Below are positions 7,067 through 16,658 of a DNA stretch of 64,000 nucleotides, in pieces; the first letter of the stretch is position 1; each line of letters begins with the position of its first letter. This DNA is from Chitinimonas taiwanensis DSM 18899 (lineage in GTDB: Bacteria; Pseudomonadota; Gammaproteobacteria; Burkholderiales; Chitinimonadaceae): contig NZ_FPKR01000007.1 of NCBI RefSeq assembly GCF_900119825.1, positions 124,001-188,000 on the forward strand, in the 5' to 3' direction. The notes under the pieces are model-generated. The model did not search any database. It saw only the letters and a list, made by a program, of their open reading frames with translations, and had not been told where the DNA came from. The position numbers were made by a program, and so were the translations under genes.

Positions 7067-8770
7067 ATGCCCCATTCCGTCAAGCATCTGCTCCCGCAAC
7101 GCTATCTGCGCCTGGGCCTTTTGCTGGCCATGTGCTTGCTAGTGTTCACTGCCCTCGCACCCATTATGTCGGCCAACTGGGTGGAGGAAGCCAATCTGCA
7201 GCAGCAGGAGACGCGCGAGCGCCTGGATGATCTGCAGCAGCTGCTCTCGGGCCTGAAGGATGCCGAAACCGGCACGCGCGGCTTTCTAATTACCGGCCGG
7301 CAGGAATATCTACAGCCCTACTACCAGGGCAATGAGCATGCGCTGCTGCTCTTGCGCCAGCTCAGGCAGGACTTTCGCGCCGAGGCCGAGACAAGCCTGC
7401 GCCTGCAGGCGATTAGCAAGCAGATCGATCTGCTGCACCAGTATCAGTCGCGCGCGGTGGAAATGCGCCGTCAGGTGAATGGTGGGGTCGATGCGCCGCA
7501 GGATATCTCGCCCGGCAAGCTAGGCATGGACAGGCTGCGTGTCAGCGTGGCCGAGCTGAGCAGCCAGCTCCAGGCCCAGCAGGCCGTGCAGTACAACGAA
7601 TATCAGAACCGCCGCCGCCTGGTGAACTTGGTGGTGGTACTGGTGGCCGTGATGGATGCACTGTTGTTTGGTCTGCTGCTCTGGCAGATGCTGCGCAGCA
7701 TGCGTGAACGCCTGCGTGCCAGCATGGCCTTGCGCGAAGTGAGCGAGCGCATGCAGGCTGGTGCGCTCGATTTGGAAGAGCGCAATCGCCAGATGGCGCT
7801 GCTGTCGCGCATGTCCAGTGCGCTGCAGGTCTGCCTCGATACGGCCGAGTTCTTCGAGGTGGCGGGCAAGTATGCGCAACAGCTGTTCGGCCAGCATGCG
7901 GGCGCGCTGTATGCGTACCACCCCTCGCGCGATCTGCTCGAGCGCATGACGGCCTGGGGCGTGCTGCGCAGCGAGACCGGCCTGTTCGAACCCCATCAGT
8001 GCTGGGCGATACGGCGCGGCCAGCCGCACCAGGTCAATGATCTGCGCCAGGAACCGGTCTGCCAGCACCTCGGCAATGCACAACCCGAAGCCTATCTATG
8101 CCTGCCCTTGATGGCCGGCGGTGAGCCGGTTGGGGTGCTCTATCTGGAAGCTAGTGCGGACTTGGGCGAGCACAGCTTCCCCAGCGCCTTGCGCCAGGTG
8201 GCTAATACCCTGACCGAGCAGGTGGCGTTGGCACTGACCAATATGAATCTGCGCGAAAACCTGCGCCGCCAGTCCATCATCGATGCGCTGACCGGTCTGT
8301 ATAACCGGCGCTTTCTGGACGAAACACTGGCGCGCGAGCTGATTCGTGCCAATCGGCAGGGCAGCACGCTGAGCCTGGTGATGCTGGATGTCGATCACTT
8401 CAAGCGCTTCAACGACAATCATGGTCACGAGGCGGGCGACCAGGTGCTGCGCCATATCGCCCAGCTACTGCGCAAATCGCTGCGTGGCAGCGATCTGGCC
8501 TGCCGCTTTGGCGGTGAGGAGCTGACCCTGATCATGCCCGAGACCAGTCTTGAGGATGCGCGTGCCAAGTGCGAAGCACTACGTGAGCAGATTGCCGAGC
8601 TGACCGTGCGGGTTGGGGGCGCGGTGCTGCCCGCGGTGACGGTATCGATGGGCCTGGCTGCCTTTCCCCTGCACGGCGAGCAGGCCGAAACCCTGATCCA
8701 GCAGGCCGATGCGGCGCTATACCGTGCCAAGCATGCGGGGCGTAACCGGGTGGAGCTGGCGCAGGGCTAG
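7067..8770 (+). CDS. Diguanylate cyclase with CHASE3 and GAF sensor domains
   Basis: Makes cyclic di-GMP from two GTP. The 567-residue protein has a first membrane segment at about residues 12-32, a periplasmic CHASE3-type helical domain (with KDAETGTRGFLITG) to about 180, and a second membrane segment at about 185-210. A GAF domain lies at about 255-390 and a GGDEF domain at 410-565. The active-site signature is GGEEL, within the accepted GG(D/E)E(F/L) range. An RGSD inhibitory site lies five residues before it, so product feedback is expected. It is divergent from the LRR-kinase gene. Confidence 0.9.
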   Translation: MPHSVKHLLPQRYLRLGLLLAMCLLVFTALAPIMSANWVEEANLQQQETRERLDDLQQLLSGLKDAETGTRGFLITGRQEYLQPYYQGNEHALLLLRQLRQDFRAEAETSLRLQAISKQIDLLHQYQSRAVEMRRQVNGGVDAPQDISPGKLGMDRLRVSVAELSSQLQAQQAVQYNEYQNRRRLVNLVVVLVAVMDALLFGLLLWQMLRSMRERLRASMALREVSERMQAGALDLEERNRQMALLSRMSSALQVCLDTAEFFEVAGKYAQQLFGQHAGALYAYHPSRDLLERMTAWGVLRSETGLFEPHQCWAIRRGQPHQVNDLRQEPVCQHLGNAQPEAYLCLPLMAGGEPVGVLYLEASADLGEHSFPSALRQVANTLTEQVALALTNMNLRENLRRQSIIDALTGLYNRRFLDETLARELIRANRQGSTLSLVMLDVDHFKRFNDNHGHEAGDQVLRHIAQLLRKSLRGSDLACRFGGEELTLIMPETSLEDARAKCEALREQIAELTVRVGGAVLPAVTVSMGLAAFPLHGEQAETLIQQADAALYRAKHAGRNRVELAQG

Positions 8771-8787
8771 CGATGGAGTTGGGCAGC

Positions 8788-8809
8788 AAAAAGCCGCTCA
8801 GCGGCGGCT
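8788..8809 (-). terminator. Intrinsic terminator after the thioesterase operon
   Basis: On the minus strand AGCCGC (8809-8804) and GCGGCT (8797-8792) form a stem with a six-base loop, followed by five T. It lies between convergent genes and ends the cheY-cheC-thioesterase transcript. Confidence 0.65.
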
Positions 8810-8838
8810 AGTGTCGGGTTTGGTTGCTGCGCCGGTAG

Positions 8839-9336
8839 CTAGTCGGCCACCTGCCGCTTGAGCGCGGCGCGCTGTGCCGCGTAGTCGAGCCGATGTTGCT
8901 TGCGCAGCTCGGCCTCCTGCCAGCGCCGCCGCGCTTCCTCATTGTGCGGCTGCAAGCTGGGCACCGGCAGCGGCTTGCCGTCCTCGCCCACCGCCACCAT
9001 GGTAAAGAAACAGCTATTGGTGTGCCGCACGCTGCCCTGGCGTACATGCTCGGCCACCACCTTGATGCCGATCTCCATCGAGCTGCGCCCGGTGTAATTG
9101 ACGCTGGCGAGGAAGGTGACCAGCTCGCCGACATGGATGGGCTGGGCAAAGGTCACCTGGTCGACCGACAGGGTGACCACATAGCTGCCGGCGTAGCGGC
9201 TGGCACAGGCATAGGCGACCTGGTCGAGCAATTTGAGGATGGCGCCGCCGTGCACATTGCCGGAGAAATTGGCCATGTCCGGGGTCATCAGCACGGTCAT
9301 GCTCAGCTCGTGCGCGAGGGGTTTGGCTTGGCTCAT
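8839..9336 (-). CDS. Acyl-CoA thioesterase (hotdog fold, YciA/BACH-like)
   Basis: Predicted to hydrolyse acyl-CoA to free fatty acid and CoA in the cytosol. The 165-residue single hotdog domain has the family motifs NFSGNVHGGAILKLLDQ near residue 24 and VTFAQPIHVGE near residue 61, plus a charged C-terminal tail. It overlaps the upstream CheC-like gene by four bases (ATGA), an unexpected coupling of a thioesterase to chemotaxis-type genes. Confidence 0.88.
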   Translation of the reverse strand: MSQAKPLAHELSMTVLMTPDMANFSGNVHGGAILKLLDQVAYACASRYAGSYVVTLSVDQVTFAQPIHVGELVTFLASVNYTGRSSMEIGIKVVAEHVRQGSVRHTNSCFFTMVAVGEDGKPLPVPSLQPHNEEARRRWQEAELRKQHRLDYAAQRAALKRQVAD

Positions 9337-9956
9337 GGGCGTTGTTGCAGCTGACCGATGAATGCGTCGATACCGCTGCGCAGATTGTCCAGCGAGGGCA
9401 GATTGATCAGGAAGGCGAGAAAGCCCTCGATGCGGCGATGCTCGAGGGTGAACTGGATATGCAGGAAGAGCACCGGGTCCTCGGGATGATGGCTGCGCTG
9501 GGCCAACACATCCACGCTGCGCCCGCTGCTCAGATTCGGAATATCGAAGTGGAATTCCTCGCCCATGATGTCGGCCAGCGCAGACAGACAGGCATTGAGC
9601 AGCAGATTGCCGATCTCGACCAGCGCATCGCTGGCCAGCTCGTCCATATTCACCGGCTGCTTGAGGCCGGCTAGCATCAGCCGCACCACCTCCATGCCGT
9701 CGTCGTCGGGGAACATCAGCAGCGCATCACCTTCGAAGCTGCCCTTGAAGCTTTGCGAGATCGCATCGACACGCTGCCATTCGCCCATGCCCATCTTTTC
9801 CGACAGGGCATCGATCGAGCAAAAGCGCATGGCTGGCACCGAGAGCGTGACTTCTTCGCCCACCAGGCCGCTCATCGCGGCTGCCGCGCGGCCCACGCTG
9901 ATATTGAAGACCTCGCACAGCGCATCGTGCTGCAGGGGGCTCAGATAGTGCTTCAT
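9333..9956 (-). CDS. CheC-like response-regulator phosphatase
   Basis: This 207-residue protein has two CheC-type repeats, ALCEVFNISVGRAA near residue 12 and ALVEIGNLLLN near residue 110. Both carry the E-x2-N active-site signature of CheC/CheX/FliY phosphatases. Such proteins dephosphorylate CheY-P, and the adjacent coupled gene is a stand-alone receiver protein, the obvious partner. The start overlaps the receiver's stop by four bases. No flagellar genes are nearby, so it may tune a non-flagellar output. Confidence 0.85.
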   Translation of the reverse strand: MKHYLSPLQHDALCEVFNISVGRAAAAMSGLVGEEVTLSVPAMRFCSIDALSEKMGMGEWQRVDAISQSFKGSFEGDALLMFPDDDGMEVVRLMLAGLKQPVNMDELASDALVEIGNLLLNACLSALADIMGEEFHFDIPNLSSGRSVDVLAQRSHHPEDPVLFLHIQFTLEHRRIEGFLAFLINLPSLDNLRSGIDAFIGQLQQRP

Positions 9957-10318
9957 GTGCCCTCCACCAGCTCCAGCAGCCGAGCGATCGTGCTTTCGGT
10001 AATCGGCTTTTGCAGGAACTGCATGCCCAGCGATTCGGCGCGCTGGCGCACGCTGCTTTGCACATTCGCGCTCAGCACCACCACCTGGGCCTTGGGGCGC
10101 AGGCGCAAAATCTGCTCGCCGGCCGCCAGGCCCGACATGCCGGGCATGTTCACATCCAGGGTGACCAGCTCGATCGCCTCCTTCTGCACCAGGGCAATCG
10201 CATCCTCGCCGCAGGACGCTTCGAAGAACTGCCAGTCGGGACGGCTTTCTTCCAGATAGGCACGCGCCAGCATGCGCGATACGCGGCTGTCATCCACGAT
10301 CAAGACCTGTTTACTCAC
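9953..10318 (-). CDS. Single-domain response regulator (CheY-like)
   Basis: A 121-residue receiver domain with no output domain. Acidic residues Asp9 and Asp10, the phosphoacceptor Asp55 in TLDVNMPG, Ser/Thr in VVLSAN and the conserved Lys104 in LQKPI are all present, so it should be phosphorylatable. It is first of three overlapping genes (receiver, CheC-like phosphatase, thioesterase). The cognate histidine kinase is not nearby. Confidence 0.9.
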   Translation of the reverse strand: MSKQVLIVDDSRVSRMLARAYLEESRPDWQFFEASCGEDAIALVQKEAIELVTLDVNMPGMSGLAAGEQILRLRPKAQVVVLSANVQSSVRQRAESLGMQFLQKPITESTIARLLELVEGT

Positions 10319-10548
10319 ACGCAGTCCTTTTCTTGTCCACGGCTAGGCTGTCCTGCTCTGGCAGTCTGTTCACCTATCCAGCTGGCCCTGTGCCAGCACG
10401 AGGGCGGCAGCCTGGCCGCCCCCGCTGCCATGATAGTCCAAGCCGGCCGCCGTGCAGTGACTGGCCGCTGGCTTTTCTTGGCCGATTCGGCATCTTTTCC
10501 GCCCGGAAGGCACTAAAAAGGAAGCTGGTTCTCCATGGGTTTTCTATT

Positions 10549-11328
10549 GTGCCTAAGCTGCTCACCGCTCTCTTGCTGGCAGTTGGCCTGCCTGCCCAGG
10601 CGCAGGGCACGCTTTCGGTCTGTTACGACGACTGGGCGCCCTATGTCACCTACAACAGCCGCAGCGGGCATAGTGGGTTGAGCTTTGACCTGCTCAACGA
10701 GATCTTCGGCGTGATGCATTACAAGCTGCGTTTCCAATCAGCCACCCAGGAGCGCTGTCTGGCTGCCGCGCTTGCCGGCAAGGTCGACATCATGCTGTTT
10801 GCCGATGCGGAAATGCTGCCCAAATGGCAGCTGAGCCGCGTGCCAATGGAATTCTGGCTGCTGGCGGCCTGGGTGCCCAAGGACGCTCCGCCCAGCCGCT
10901 TCGCATCGCTCGCGCAGTTCCACGGCCAGCGCGTCGGCTGGGTGCGCGACTATATCTACCCGGAGCCGGTGCAGCAGTTCAACGGCTGGCAGAAGGTACC
11001 GATTGGCGATGCGATAGATGGCCTGCGCCAGCTGTCGGCCCGGCGCGTGGATGTGATGTTCGAGGATGTGTTCTGGACCGAACGTATGCGCCGTCAGCAC
11101 AAGCTGCAGATCCGCATGCTGACGCCCCTGGTGGCGGCTCAGCCGCAATTCCTGGCGCTACGCCCTGGCTTGGCCAAATTGGCCGAAGTGCTCGACAGCG
11201 AGCTCAATGCGCGCATCCGCAGCGGCGAGATGGACCTGCGCTACCGGGCGGTGCTTGGGGTCAGCTATGACGCCGTGCGGCGCGGTGACTATGCGCGCGC
11301 TCTGGTCGCCGAGACCGTGACACCCTGA
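10549..11328 (+). CDS. Orphan periplasmic solute-binding protein, family 3
   Basis: About 259 residues with a signal peptide (KLLTALLLAVGLPAQA) and the fold signature of amino-acid-type binding proteins (YDDWAPYVTYN, then FDLLNEIF). No permease or ATPase gene is adjacent, so it may serve as a sensor subunit or use a transporter encoded elsewhere. The start is uncertain. A GTG at 10549 begins a normal signal peptide but lacks a nearby ribosome binding site. AAAGGAAG at about 10517-10524 is better placed for an ATG at 10535, which is out of frame. A small frameshift or a non-AUG start are alternatives. Confidence 0.75.
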   Translation: MPKLLTALLLAVGLPAQAQGTLSVCYDDWAPYVTYNSRSGHSGLSFDLLNEIFGVMHYKLRFQSATQERCLAAALAGKVDIMLFADAEMLPKWQLSRVPMEFWLLAAWVPKDAPPSRFASLAQFHGQRVGWVRDYIYPEPVQQFNGWQKVPIGDAIDGLRQLSARRVDVMFEDVFWTERMRRQHKLQIRMLTPLVAAQPQFLALRPGLAKLAEVLDSELNARIRSGEMDLRYRAVLGVSYDAVRRGDYARALVAETVTP

Positions 11329-11436
11329 GCGCGTGCAGGTCCCACCCAATTCCCTATCCATCGTGCTTCGCGGCTCGGGCAGCTGCGCTGCGCCTCCCCC
11401 GTAACAGTCCATCCACGTGTCTTGCAGGAGTGCCTC

Positions 11437-12840
11437 ATGTCCACCCACCGTCAGGAAAGCGATTCCATGGGCAGCATCGCGGTCGAGGCAAGCGCCTATT
11501 GGGGCGCGCAGACCGAGCGTTCGATCCATCATTTCCCGATCGGGGTGGCGCGCTTTCGCTGGCAGCGCCCGCTGATCCACGCGCTCGGCGTGCTAAAGCG
11601 CGCGGCAGCCAGCGCGAATGCCGAGTTGGGTGAGCTGGACGCGCCGTTGGCTGCGCTGATCATCCATGCTGCCGACGAGGTGATTGCCGGCCAGCTTGAT
11701 GCGCATTTTCCGCTGGTGGTGTTTCAGACCGGCTCGGGCACCCAGTCGAATATGAATGCGAATGAGGTGATCGCCAACCGTGCGATTGAACTCGCTGGCG
11801 GCGTAATGGGCAGCAAGGTGCCGGTGCACCCTAACGACCATGTCAACCGCGGCCAGTCCTCGAACGACACCTTCCCCACCGCCATGCATATCGCCGTGGT
11901 GATGGAGCTACAGCAGCGCCTGTTCCCGGCTCTTATGCAGCTGCGTGACACGCTGGCGGGCAAGGCCACCGAGTACGCTGCTGTGGTCAAGACCGGGCGC
12001 ACCCATCTGCAGGATGCCACGCCGATCACCCTGGGCCAGGAGATCGGCGCCTGGGTCTCGCAACTGGAATTTGGCCTGCAGACGATCCGTGCCACGCTGC
12101 CCGGCTTATACGATTTGGCGATTGGTGGCACCGCCGTCGGCACTGGCCTCAATGCCCATCCGCAGTTTGGCGAGCGCGCCGCTGCCTATATCGCAGCGCT
12201 GACCGGCCAGCCCTTTCGCAGCGCCGACGACAAATTCTTTGCGCTGGCCGCGCACGATGGGCTGGTCAATACCTCGGCCGCCCTGCGTACCTTGGCTGGC
12301 GGACTGCTCAAGCTGGCCAACGATGTGCGCTGGCTGGCCAGTGGGCCGCGTTGTGGCATCGGCGAGCTGCGCATTCCCGAGAACGAGCCGGGCTCGTCCA
12401 TCATGCCGGGCAAGGTCAACCCGACCCAGTGCGAGGCGCTGAGCATGGTGTGTGTGCAGGTGTTCGGCAACGATGCCGCAGTGGCGTTTGCCGGCAGCCA
12501 GGGCAATTTCCAGCTCAATGTCTACAAGCCGATCATGCTGCACAATGTGCTGGAAAGCATCGCTCTGTTGGCTGATGCCTGCCTCGCCTTCGACCAATTC
12601 TGCGCGCGCGGCATTGCGCCTGAGCTTGCGCGCATTGCTGAGCATCTGGACCGGAATCTGATGCTGGTCACCGCGCTGAACCGCCATATCGGTTACGACC
12701 GCGCGGCCGAAATCGCCAAGAAGGCCCACCAGGAGGGCAGCACGCTGAAGGCCGCTGCACTGGCCCTCGGTTATGTGAGCGAGGCGCAGTTCGCGGCCTG
12801 GATGGTGCCTTTGGAGATGACCCACCCGAGCGCCGACTAG
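11437..12840 (+). CDS. fumC: Fumarate hydratase, class II
   Basis: Interconverts fumarate and L-malate in the citric acid cycle; class II enzymes are iron-independent homotetramers. The 467-residue protein carries the superfamily signature [11 protein letters not shown] near residue 325, the THLQDATP active-site region and [17 protein letters not shown] lies seven bases before this ATG, so I chose it over a TTG five codons upstream. Length is normal. It is followed by a strong bidirectional terminator and appears monocistronic. Confidence 0.95.
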   Translation: MSTHRQESDSMGSIAVEASAYWGAQTERSIHHFPIGVARFRWQRPLIHALGVLKRAAASANAELGELDAPLAALIIHAADEVIAGQLDAHFPLVVFQTGSGTQSNMNANEVIANRAIELAGGVMGSKVPVHPNDHVNRGQSSNDTFPTAMHIAVVMELQQRLFPALMQLRDTLAGKATEYAAVVKTGRTHLQDATPITLGQEIGAWVSQLEFGLQTIRATLPGLYDLAIGGTAVGTGLNAHPQFGERAAAYIAALTGQPFRSADDKFFALAAHDGLVNTSAALRTLAGGLLKLANDVRWLASGPRCGIGELRIPENEPGSSIMPGKVNPTQCEALSMVCVQVFGNDAAVAFAGSQGNFQLNVYKPIMLHNVLESIALLADACLAFDQFCARGIAPELARIAEHLDRNLMLVTALNRHIGYDRAAEIAKKAHQEGSTLKAAALALGYVSEAQFAAWMVPLEMTHPSAD

Positions 12841-12852
12841 GTGGGCAGGCGT

Positions 12853-12882
12853 AAAAAAGCCGCCTCTTGGGGCGGCTTTTTC
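12853..12882. terminator. Bidirectional intrinsic terminator between fumC and the DUF3144 gene
   Basis: AAAAAGCCGCC and GGCGGCTTTTT form a GC-rich stem flanked by A- and T-runs, so it can act on both strands between two convergent genes. Confidence 0.85.
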
Positions 12883-12893
12883 TTTGCCGATGC

Positions 12894-13184
12894 TTACTCG
12901 CTCTCGGCCCGGTAGTCGTCGAAGTTCTCGATGTAATCGTCGAAATTCTCTTCCAGCATGGCGCCGAACTGCTTCATGAAGAAGGCCATGCTCTTGATCT
13001 TGGCGGCCTGCATGGCCTTGGCCGATTCGAACTCCTGCGAGCTGAGCCAGGCCGTATAGCGCGCGAACGCATACATGAAGGAAGCGCTCACATCGGCGAG
13101 CTCCGCATGTTCAAACTGGCTATTGGCGAGCTCGATATAGGCATCGGCGCGGTCGTAGAACTTGTCGTCGTTTTCCTGCGTCAT
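12894..13184 (-). CDS. DUF3144 family protein
   Basis: A 96-residue acidic helical protein matching the DUF3144 pattern (KFYDRADAYIELANSQ followed by VSASFMYAFARY). It is probably cytosolic; the function of the family is unknown. A TATACT element on the minus strand at 13232-13237 is the likely -10 of its own promoter. It is monocistronic between two terminators. Confidence 0.8.
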   Translation of the reverse strand: MTQENDDKFYDRADAYIELANSQFEHAELADVSASFMYAFARYTAWLSSQEFESAKAMQAAKIKSMAFFMKQFGAMLEENFDDYIENFDDYRAESE

Positions 13185-13262
13185 CGCGCTATTCCTTATG
13201 GGATGGATGGGGAGGGCGGCCAGTGGGCGCGAGTATAACCGGCCGCAAGGGCGCTAAACACA

Positions 13263-13284
13263 ACGGCCACCCGCAGGTGGCCGT
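13263..13284 (-). terminator. Terminator after lipA
   Basis: ACGGCCACC and GGTGGCCGT form a perfect nine-base stem with a four-base loop. On the minus strand it is followed by TGTGTTT, just beyond the lipA stop, closing the dacC-lipA operon. Confidence 0.6.
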
Positions 13285-13308
13285 GCTTGCTGCAAGCCTG
13301 CGCTGCGT

Positions 13309-14280
13309 TTACACGCCGGCGTCGTGTGCCTGCTGATCGGCGTGGTAGCTCGAACGCACCATGGCGCCCACGGCCGCGTGCTTGAAGCCCATCTTATAGG
13401 CCTCGGCCTCGAAGAACTTGAACTGCTCGGGCGTCACATAGCGCAGCACCGGCAGGTGCGAGCTGGACGGCGCCAGGTACTGGCCGATGGTGATCATGTC
13501 GATATCGTGCGCGCGCATATCGCGCATCACTTCGAGGATCTCCTCATCGGTTTCACCCAGGCCAACCATGATGCCGGACTTGGTGGCCACATTCGGGTTA
13601 CGCGCCTTGTAGTCCTTCAAGAGCTTGAGCGAATGCAGGTAATCGGAACCGGGGCGAGCCTGCTTGTAGAGGCGCGGAGCGGTTTCCAGATTGTGGTTCA
13701 TCACATCGGGCGGCGTGGCGCTGAGGATGTCGATGGCGATATCGAGGCGGCCGCGGAAATCGGGCACCAATACTTCAATCTGGGTCGCAGGCGATAGCTC
13801 GCGGCTCAGGCGGATGCAATCGGCAAAATGGCCGGCGCCACCATCGCGCAGATCATCGCGGTCCACCGAGGTGATCACCACATACTTGAGGCGCAGCGCC
13901 GCAATCGTCTCGGCCAAATGCTTGGGCTCGTTCTCGTCAAGCGGATTCGGGCGGCCATGGCCGACATCGCAGAACGGGCAACGGCGCGTGCAGATATCGC
14001 CCATGATCATGAAGGTGGCCGTACCCTTGCCGAAGCACTCGCCAATATTCGGGCAGCTGGCTTCCTCGCACACCGTATGCAGCTTCTGCTCGCGCAGGAT
14101 GTTCTTGATCTCGTAGAAGCGGCTGCCGCTTGGTGCCTTGACGCGGATCCAGTCCGGCTTTTCCAGCGGCTTGTCGAGCGGGACGATCTTGATCGGGATA
14201 CGGGCAGTCTTGGCCTCGCCCTTCAGTTTGACGCCTTGTTCGGCTTTGACGGGCGGGGTGGTGACGACGGGCGAGGACAT
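13309..14280 (-). CDS. lipA: Lipoyl synthase
   Basis: A radical-SAM enzyme that inserts two sulfur atoms into protein-bound octanoyl chains to make lipoyl cofactor. The 323-residue protein has both iron-sulfur clusters. The auxiliary cluster cysteines lie in [12 protein letters not shown] and the SAM cluster in CTRRCPFC. The C-terminal RSSYHAD carries the conserved serine that ligates the auxiliary cluster. I chose the ATG over a TTG eight codons upstream. It follows lipB by about 29 bases in the same operon and uses the octanoyl domain that LipB makes. Confidence 0.95.
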   Translation of the reverse strand: MSSPVVTTPPVKAEQGVKLKGEAKTARIPIKIVPLDKPLEKPDWIRVKAPSGSRFYEIKNILREQKLHTVCEEASCPNIGECFGKGTATFMIMGDICTRRCPFCDVGHGRPNPLDENEPKHLAETIAALRLKYVVITSVDRDDLRDGGAGHFADCIRLSRELSPATQIEVLVPDFRGRLDIAIDILSATPPDVMNHNLETAPRLYKQARPGSDYLHSLKLLKDYKARNPNVATKSGIMVGLGETDEEILEVMRDMRAHDIDMITIGQYLAPSSSHLPVLRYVTPEQFKFFEAEAYKMGFKHAAVGAMVRSSYHADQQAHDAGV

Positions 14281-14309
14281 GCTTGGGTTCTTTCGTTTGT
14301 GCAACCAGC

Positions 14310-14984
14310 TCAGACGGTGGCCGGCTTGGTGGCGAGCGCATAGTCGGCCACCGAGGCGGACCCTTCCTGCGCGAGCAAGGCGTTGATTTTAGCGGCCAAT
14401 TGCGGCGCGAGCGAGGCCGGCGTGCTGTCCACGCCCAAATCCTTGAGCTGGGTCACCGCCAGGCCCGCATAGCCGCAGGGGTTGATATAGCTGAACGGGG
14501 TCAGGTCCATGGCCACATTCAGCGCCAGGCCATGGTAGCTCTTGCCATTGCGGATGCGCAGGCCCAGCGAGGCAATCTTGGCCTCCACGCCCGCGGTGTT
14601 CACATACACACCCGGTGCATCGACCTTGCCATAGGCAGTGATACCGAGATCAGCCAAGAGATCAATCAGGCTCTGTTCGATGCGGCGCACGAACTCGCGC
14701 ACCCCGAGTTTGCGCCGGCTCAGGTCCACCATCAGATAGCCGACCAGCTGGCCGGGGCCGTGATAGGTAACCTGGCCGCCGCGATCGATCGGCACGATGG
14801 GGATGTCGGTGACTTGCAGCACATGCTCGGGCTTGCCGGCCTGGCCCTGGGTGAACACTGGTGGGTGCTCCAGGAGCCACAGCTCATCGGGCGTGTCGGC
14901 ACCGCGCGCATCGGTCAGCGCCTGCATCGCGCGCCAGGTGGGTTCGTACTCGACCAAGCCGAGTTGTTTGACGACGAGTTCCAC
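14310..14984 (-). CDS. lipB: Octanoyltransferase
   Basis: Moves octanoate from acyl carrier protein to the lipoyl domains of the 2-oxoacid dehydrogenases and the glycine cleavage H protein. The 224-residue protein has the signature [15 protein letters not shown] near residue 69. The catalytic pair is Lys136 in EAKIASLG and Cys170 in NPCGYAGL. It lies two bases downstream of ybeD and directly before lipA, the classic arrangement. Confidence 0.95.
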   Translation of the reverse strand: MELVVKQLGLVEYEPTWRAMQALTDARGADTPDELWLLEHPPVFTQGQAGKPEHVLQVTDIPIVPIDRGGQVTYHGPGQLVGYLMVDLSRRKLGVREFVRRIEQSLIDLLADLGITAYGKVDAPGVYVNTAGVEAKIASLGLRIRNGKSYHGLALNVAMDLTPFSYINPCGYAGLAVTQLKDLGVDSTPASLAPQLAAKINALLAQEGSASVADYALATKPATV

Positions 14985-14986
14985 GC

Positions 14987-15256
14987 TTACAGCACGTACT
15001 TGACCATCGGGTGAGCGGTCACCGCGCGGTAAATGGCGTCGAGCTGTTCCTGTGAGATGGCGGTCACCGTCACGGTCAGCGACACATAGTTGCCGCCCGA
15101 ACTCACGCGCAGCTCGATATCCTCGGCGGTCAGGTCAGCCGCGTGGATGCGGATCACCTCGAAGATGGTCTGCGAGAAATCATCGTGGCGCTGCCCCATC
15201 ACCTTGATGGGAAAACGGGTGGGGAATTCGATAATCGCTTCTTTGGGTTCGCTCAT
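14987..15256 (-). CDS. ybeD: DUF493 family protein YbeD
   Basis: An 89-residue protein of the YbeD/UPF0250 family, with the [13 protein letters not shown] opening and a ferredoxin-like alpha/beta pattern resembling ACT-type regulatory domains. It conventionally sits between the D-Ala carboxypeptidase and lipB genes, as here. Its role is unknown; a regulatory link to lipoate or wall metabolism is only suggested by position. Confidence 0.9.
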   Translation of the reverse strand: MSEPKEAIIEFPTRFPIKVMGQRHDDFSQTIFEVIRIHAADLTAEDIELRVSSGGNYVSLTVTVTAISQEQLDAIYRAVTAHPMVKYVL

Positions 15257-15268
15257 GGCGATACCTCC

Positions 15269-15775
15269 TTACCGGGTGCGCAGATCGAGCACCAGCTGGG
15301 TTTCATCATAGGACCGGCCATCCACACGCAGCGCATCGGGCTGGCAGCCCCAGGCCACAAAGCCGCACTGCTGATACAGCGCAAGGGCAGCCTGATTGCT
15401 ACTGACCACCGAGAGCTGCAGCCAGTCGGCCGCCAGTTCCTGGCGCGCGCTGTGGATGACCGCATCGACCAGACGCCGGGCAATGCCCTGGCGGCGCGCG
15501 GTCGGTTTGACATACATGGCGAACAGATTGGTGCGATGGGCCGATTTTGCAAACCCCTCGCGCCGCGCCGTGGCAGTGCCCAGCAGTACGCCGTCCTGCT
15601 CGGCCACCCAGATGCGATTCAGTGGGTCGCTCAGACGCGCTTGCACGGTGCTGAGCGGCATATCGCGTTCCTCGGCATAGCTGCTGCCAAACGCCTCGGG
15701 CTGGGCCTGCAGGGCCTCTAGGCGCAGTGCGAACCAGGCCGGGGCATCAAGCGGCGTCGCCAGACGGATCAGCAT
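15269..15775 (-). CDS. GNAT family N-acetyltransferase
   Basis: A 168-residue GNAT protein. The acetyl-CoA-binding motif is RRQGIARRLVDAV near residue 98, and GNAT motif B is ALALYQQCGF near residue 135. GGAGG six bases before this ATG fixes the start, though the frame is open upstream. It overlaps the aminotransferase gene by seven bases, within the dacC-lipA operon. The substrate is unknown. Confidence 0.85.
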   Translation of the reverse strand: MLIRLATPLDAPAWFALRLEALQAQPEAFGSSYAEERDMPLSTVQARLSDPLNRIWVAEQDGVLLGTATARREGFAKSAHRTNLFAMYVKPTARRQGIARRLVDAVIHSARQELAADWLQLSVVSSNQAALALYQQCGFVAWGCQPDALRVDGRSYDETQLVLDLRTR

Positions 15776-16629
15776 GCGGCGCCTCCACGCATCACGGTCT
15801 GTTTGAATTCCTGGTAGTGGGCATCCATGCGCTGGGCCAGCGGGCCGACCTGGCCCTTGCCAACTGGCTGGCCATCCAGTTCCACAATCGCGAGGATTTC
15901 CTTGGTCGAGCTGGTCATCCACAGCTCATCGGCGGCACGGGTTTCCGCCTCGCTGATGCGGCGCACTTCCAGCGGTAGACCATGCTGCTTAGCGAGTTCC
16001 AGTACCAGGTCATAGGTGATGCCGGGCAGGATCAGATGATCCTTGGGCGGCACCGCAATCACCCCATCCTTGACCACAAAGATATTGCTGGCCGCGCCTT
16101 CACTCAGCCAGCCATCGCGGAACATCAGGCATTCGGCGCAGCCAGCACGCTTGGCCGCTTCGCGCAGCAGCACGGTGGGCAGCAGATTCAGTGATTTGAT
16201 GTCGCAGCGCAGCCAGCGGAAATCGGCATGGCTGATGGCGCGCACGCCACGCGCTTTTTGCTCATGGCTGGGCGTGACCAGCGGCGCCGGGTTGATCAGC
16301 ACCGTGGGCTCCACATCCTGGGGAAACGGAAAGTCGCGCTCGCTGGCGCTGCCACGCGTGACATGCAGATAGACCGACTGATCGTCGTAGTCCTGGCGCG
16401 CAATCACCGCCTGCACCAGTTCCATCCACTCGGCGGCGCTATGCGGGTTGGGCAGCGCAATGCTGGCCAGGCTCGCATCCAGCCGGTGCACATGCTCGGC
16501 GAGGCGAAAAGGCTGGCGCGAATAGACCGGAATCACCTCGTAGACACCATCGCCAAACAGGCAGCCGCGGTCCAGCGCGCTGATCTTGGCGTCTTCGGGG
16601 CGGAGAAACTGACCGTTCAGGTAGAGCAT
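15769..16629 (-). CDS. dat: D-amino acid aminotransferase (class IV PLP enzyme)
   Basis: Interconverts D-alanine plus 2-oxoglutarate with pyruvate plus D-glutamate, feeding D-amino acids to peptidoglycan. The 286-residue fold-type IV protein has Lys145 in CDIKSLNLLP, the position of the PLP lysine in characterised D-amino acid aminotransferases, and EGAASNIFVV for phosphate binding. It sits downstream of dacC, which releases D-alanine. A branched-chain or aminodeoxychorismate-lyase relative is possible but the context favours D-amino acids. Confidence 0.88.
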   Translation of the reverse strand: MLYLNGQFLRPEDAKISALDRGCLFGDGVYEVIPVYSRQPFRLAEHVHRLDASLASIALPNPHSAAEWMELVQAVIARQDYDDQSVYLHVTRGSASERDFPFPQDVEPTVLINPAPLVTPSHEQKARGVRAISHADFRWLRCDIKSLNLLPTVLLREAAKRAGCAECLMFRDGWLSEGAASNIFVVKDGVIAVPPKDHLILPGITYDLVLELAKQHGLPLEVRRISEAETRAADELWMTSSTKEILAIVELDGQPVGKGQVGPLAQRMDAHYQEFKQTVMRGGAAC

Positions 16630-16658
16630 GGGGGTGATCCTTGCCGTGGGTGCTTTGC

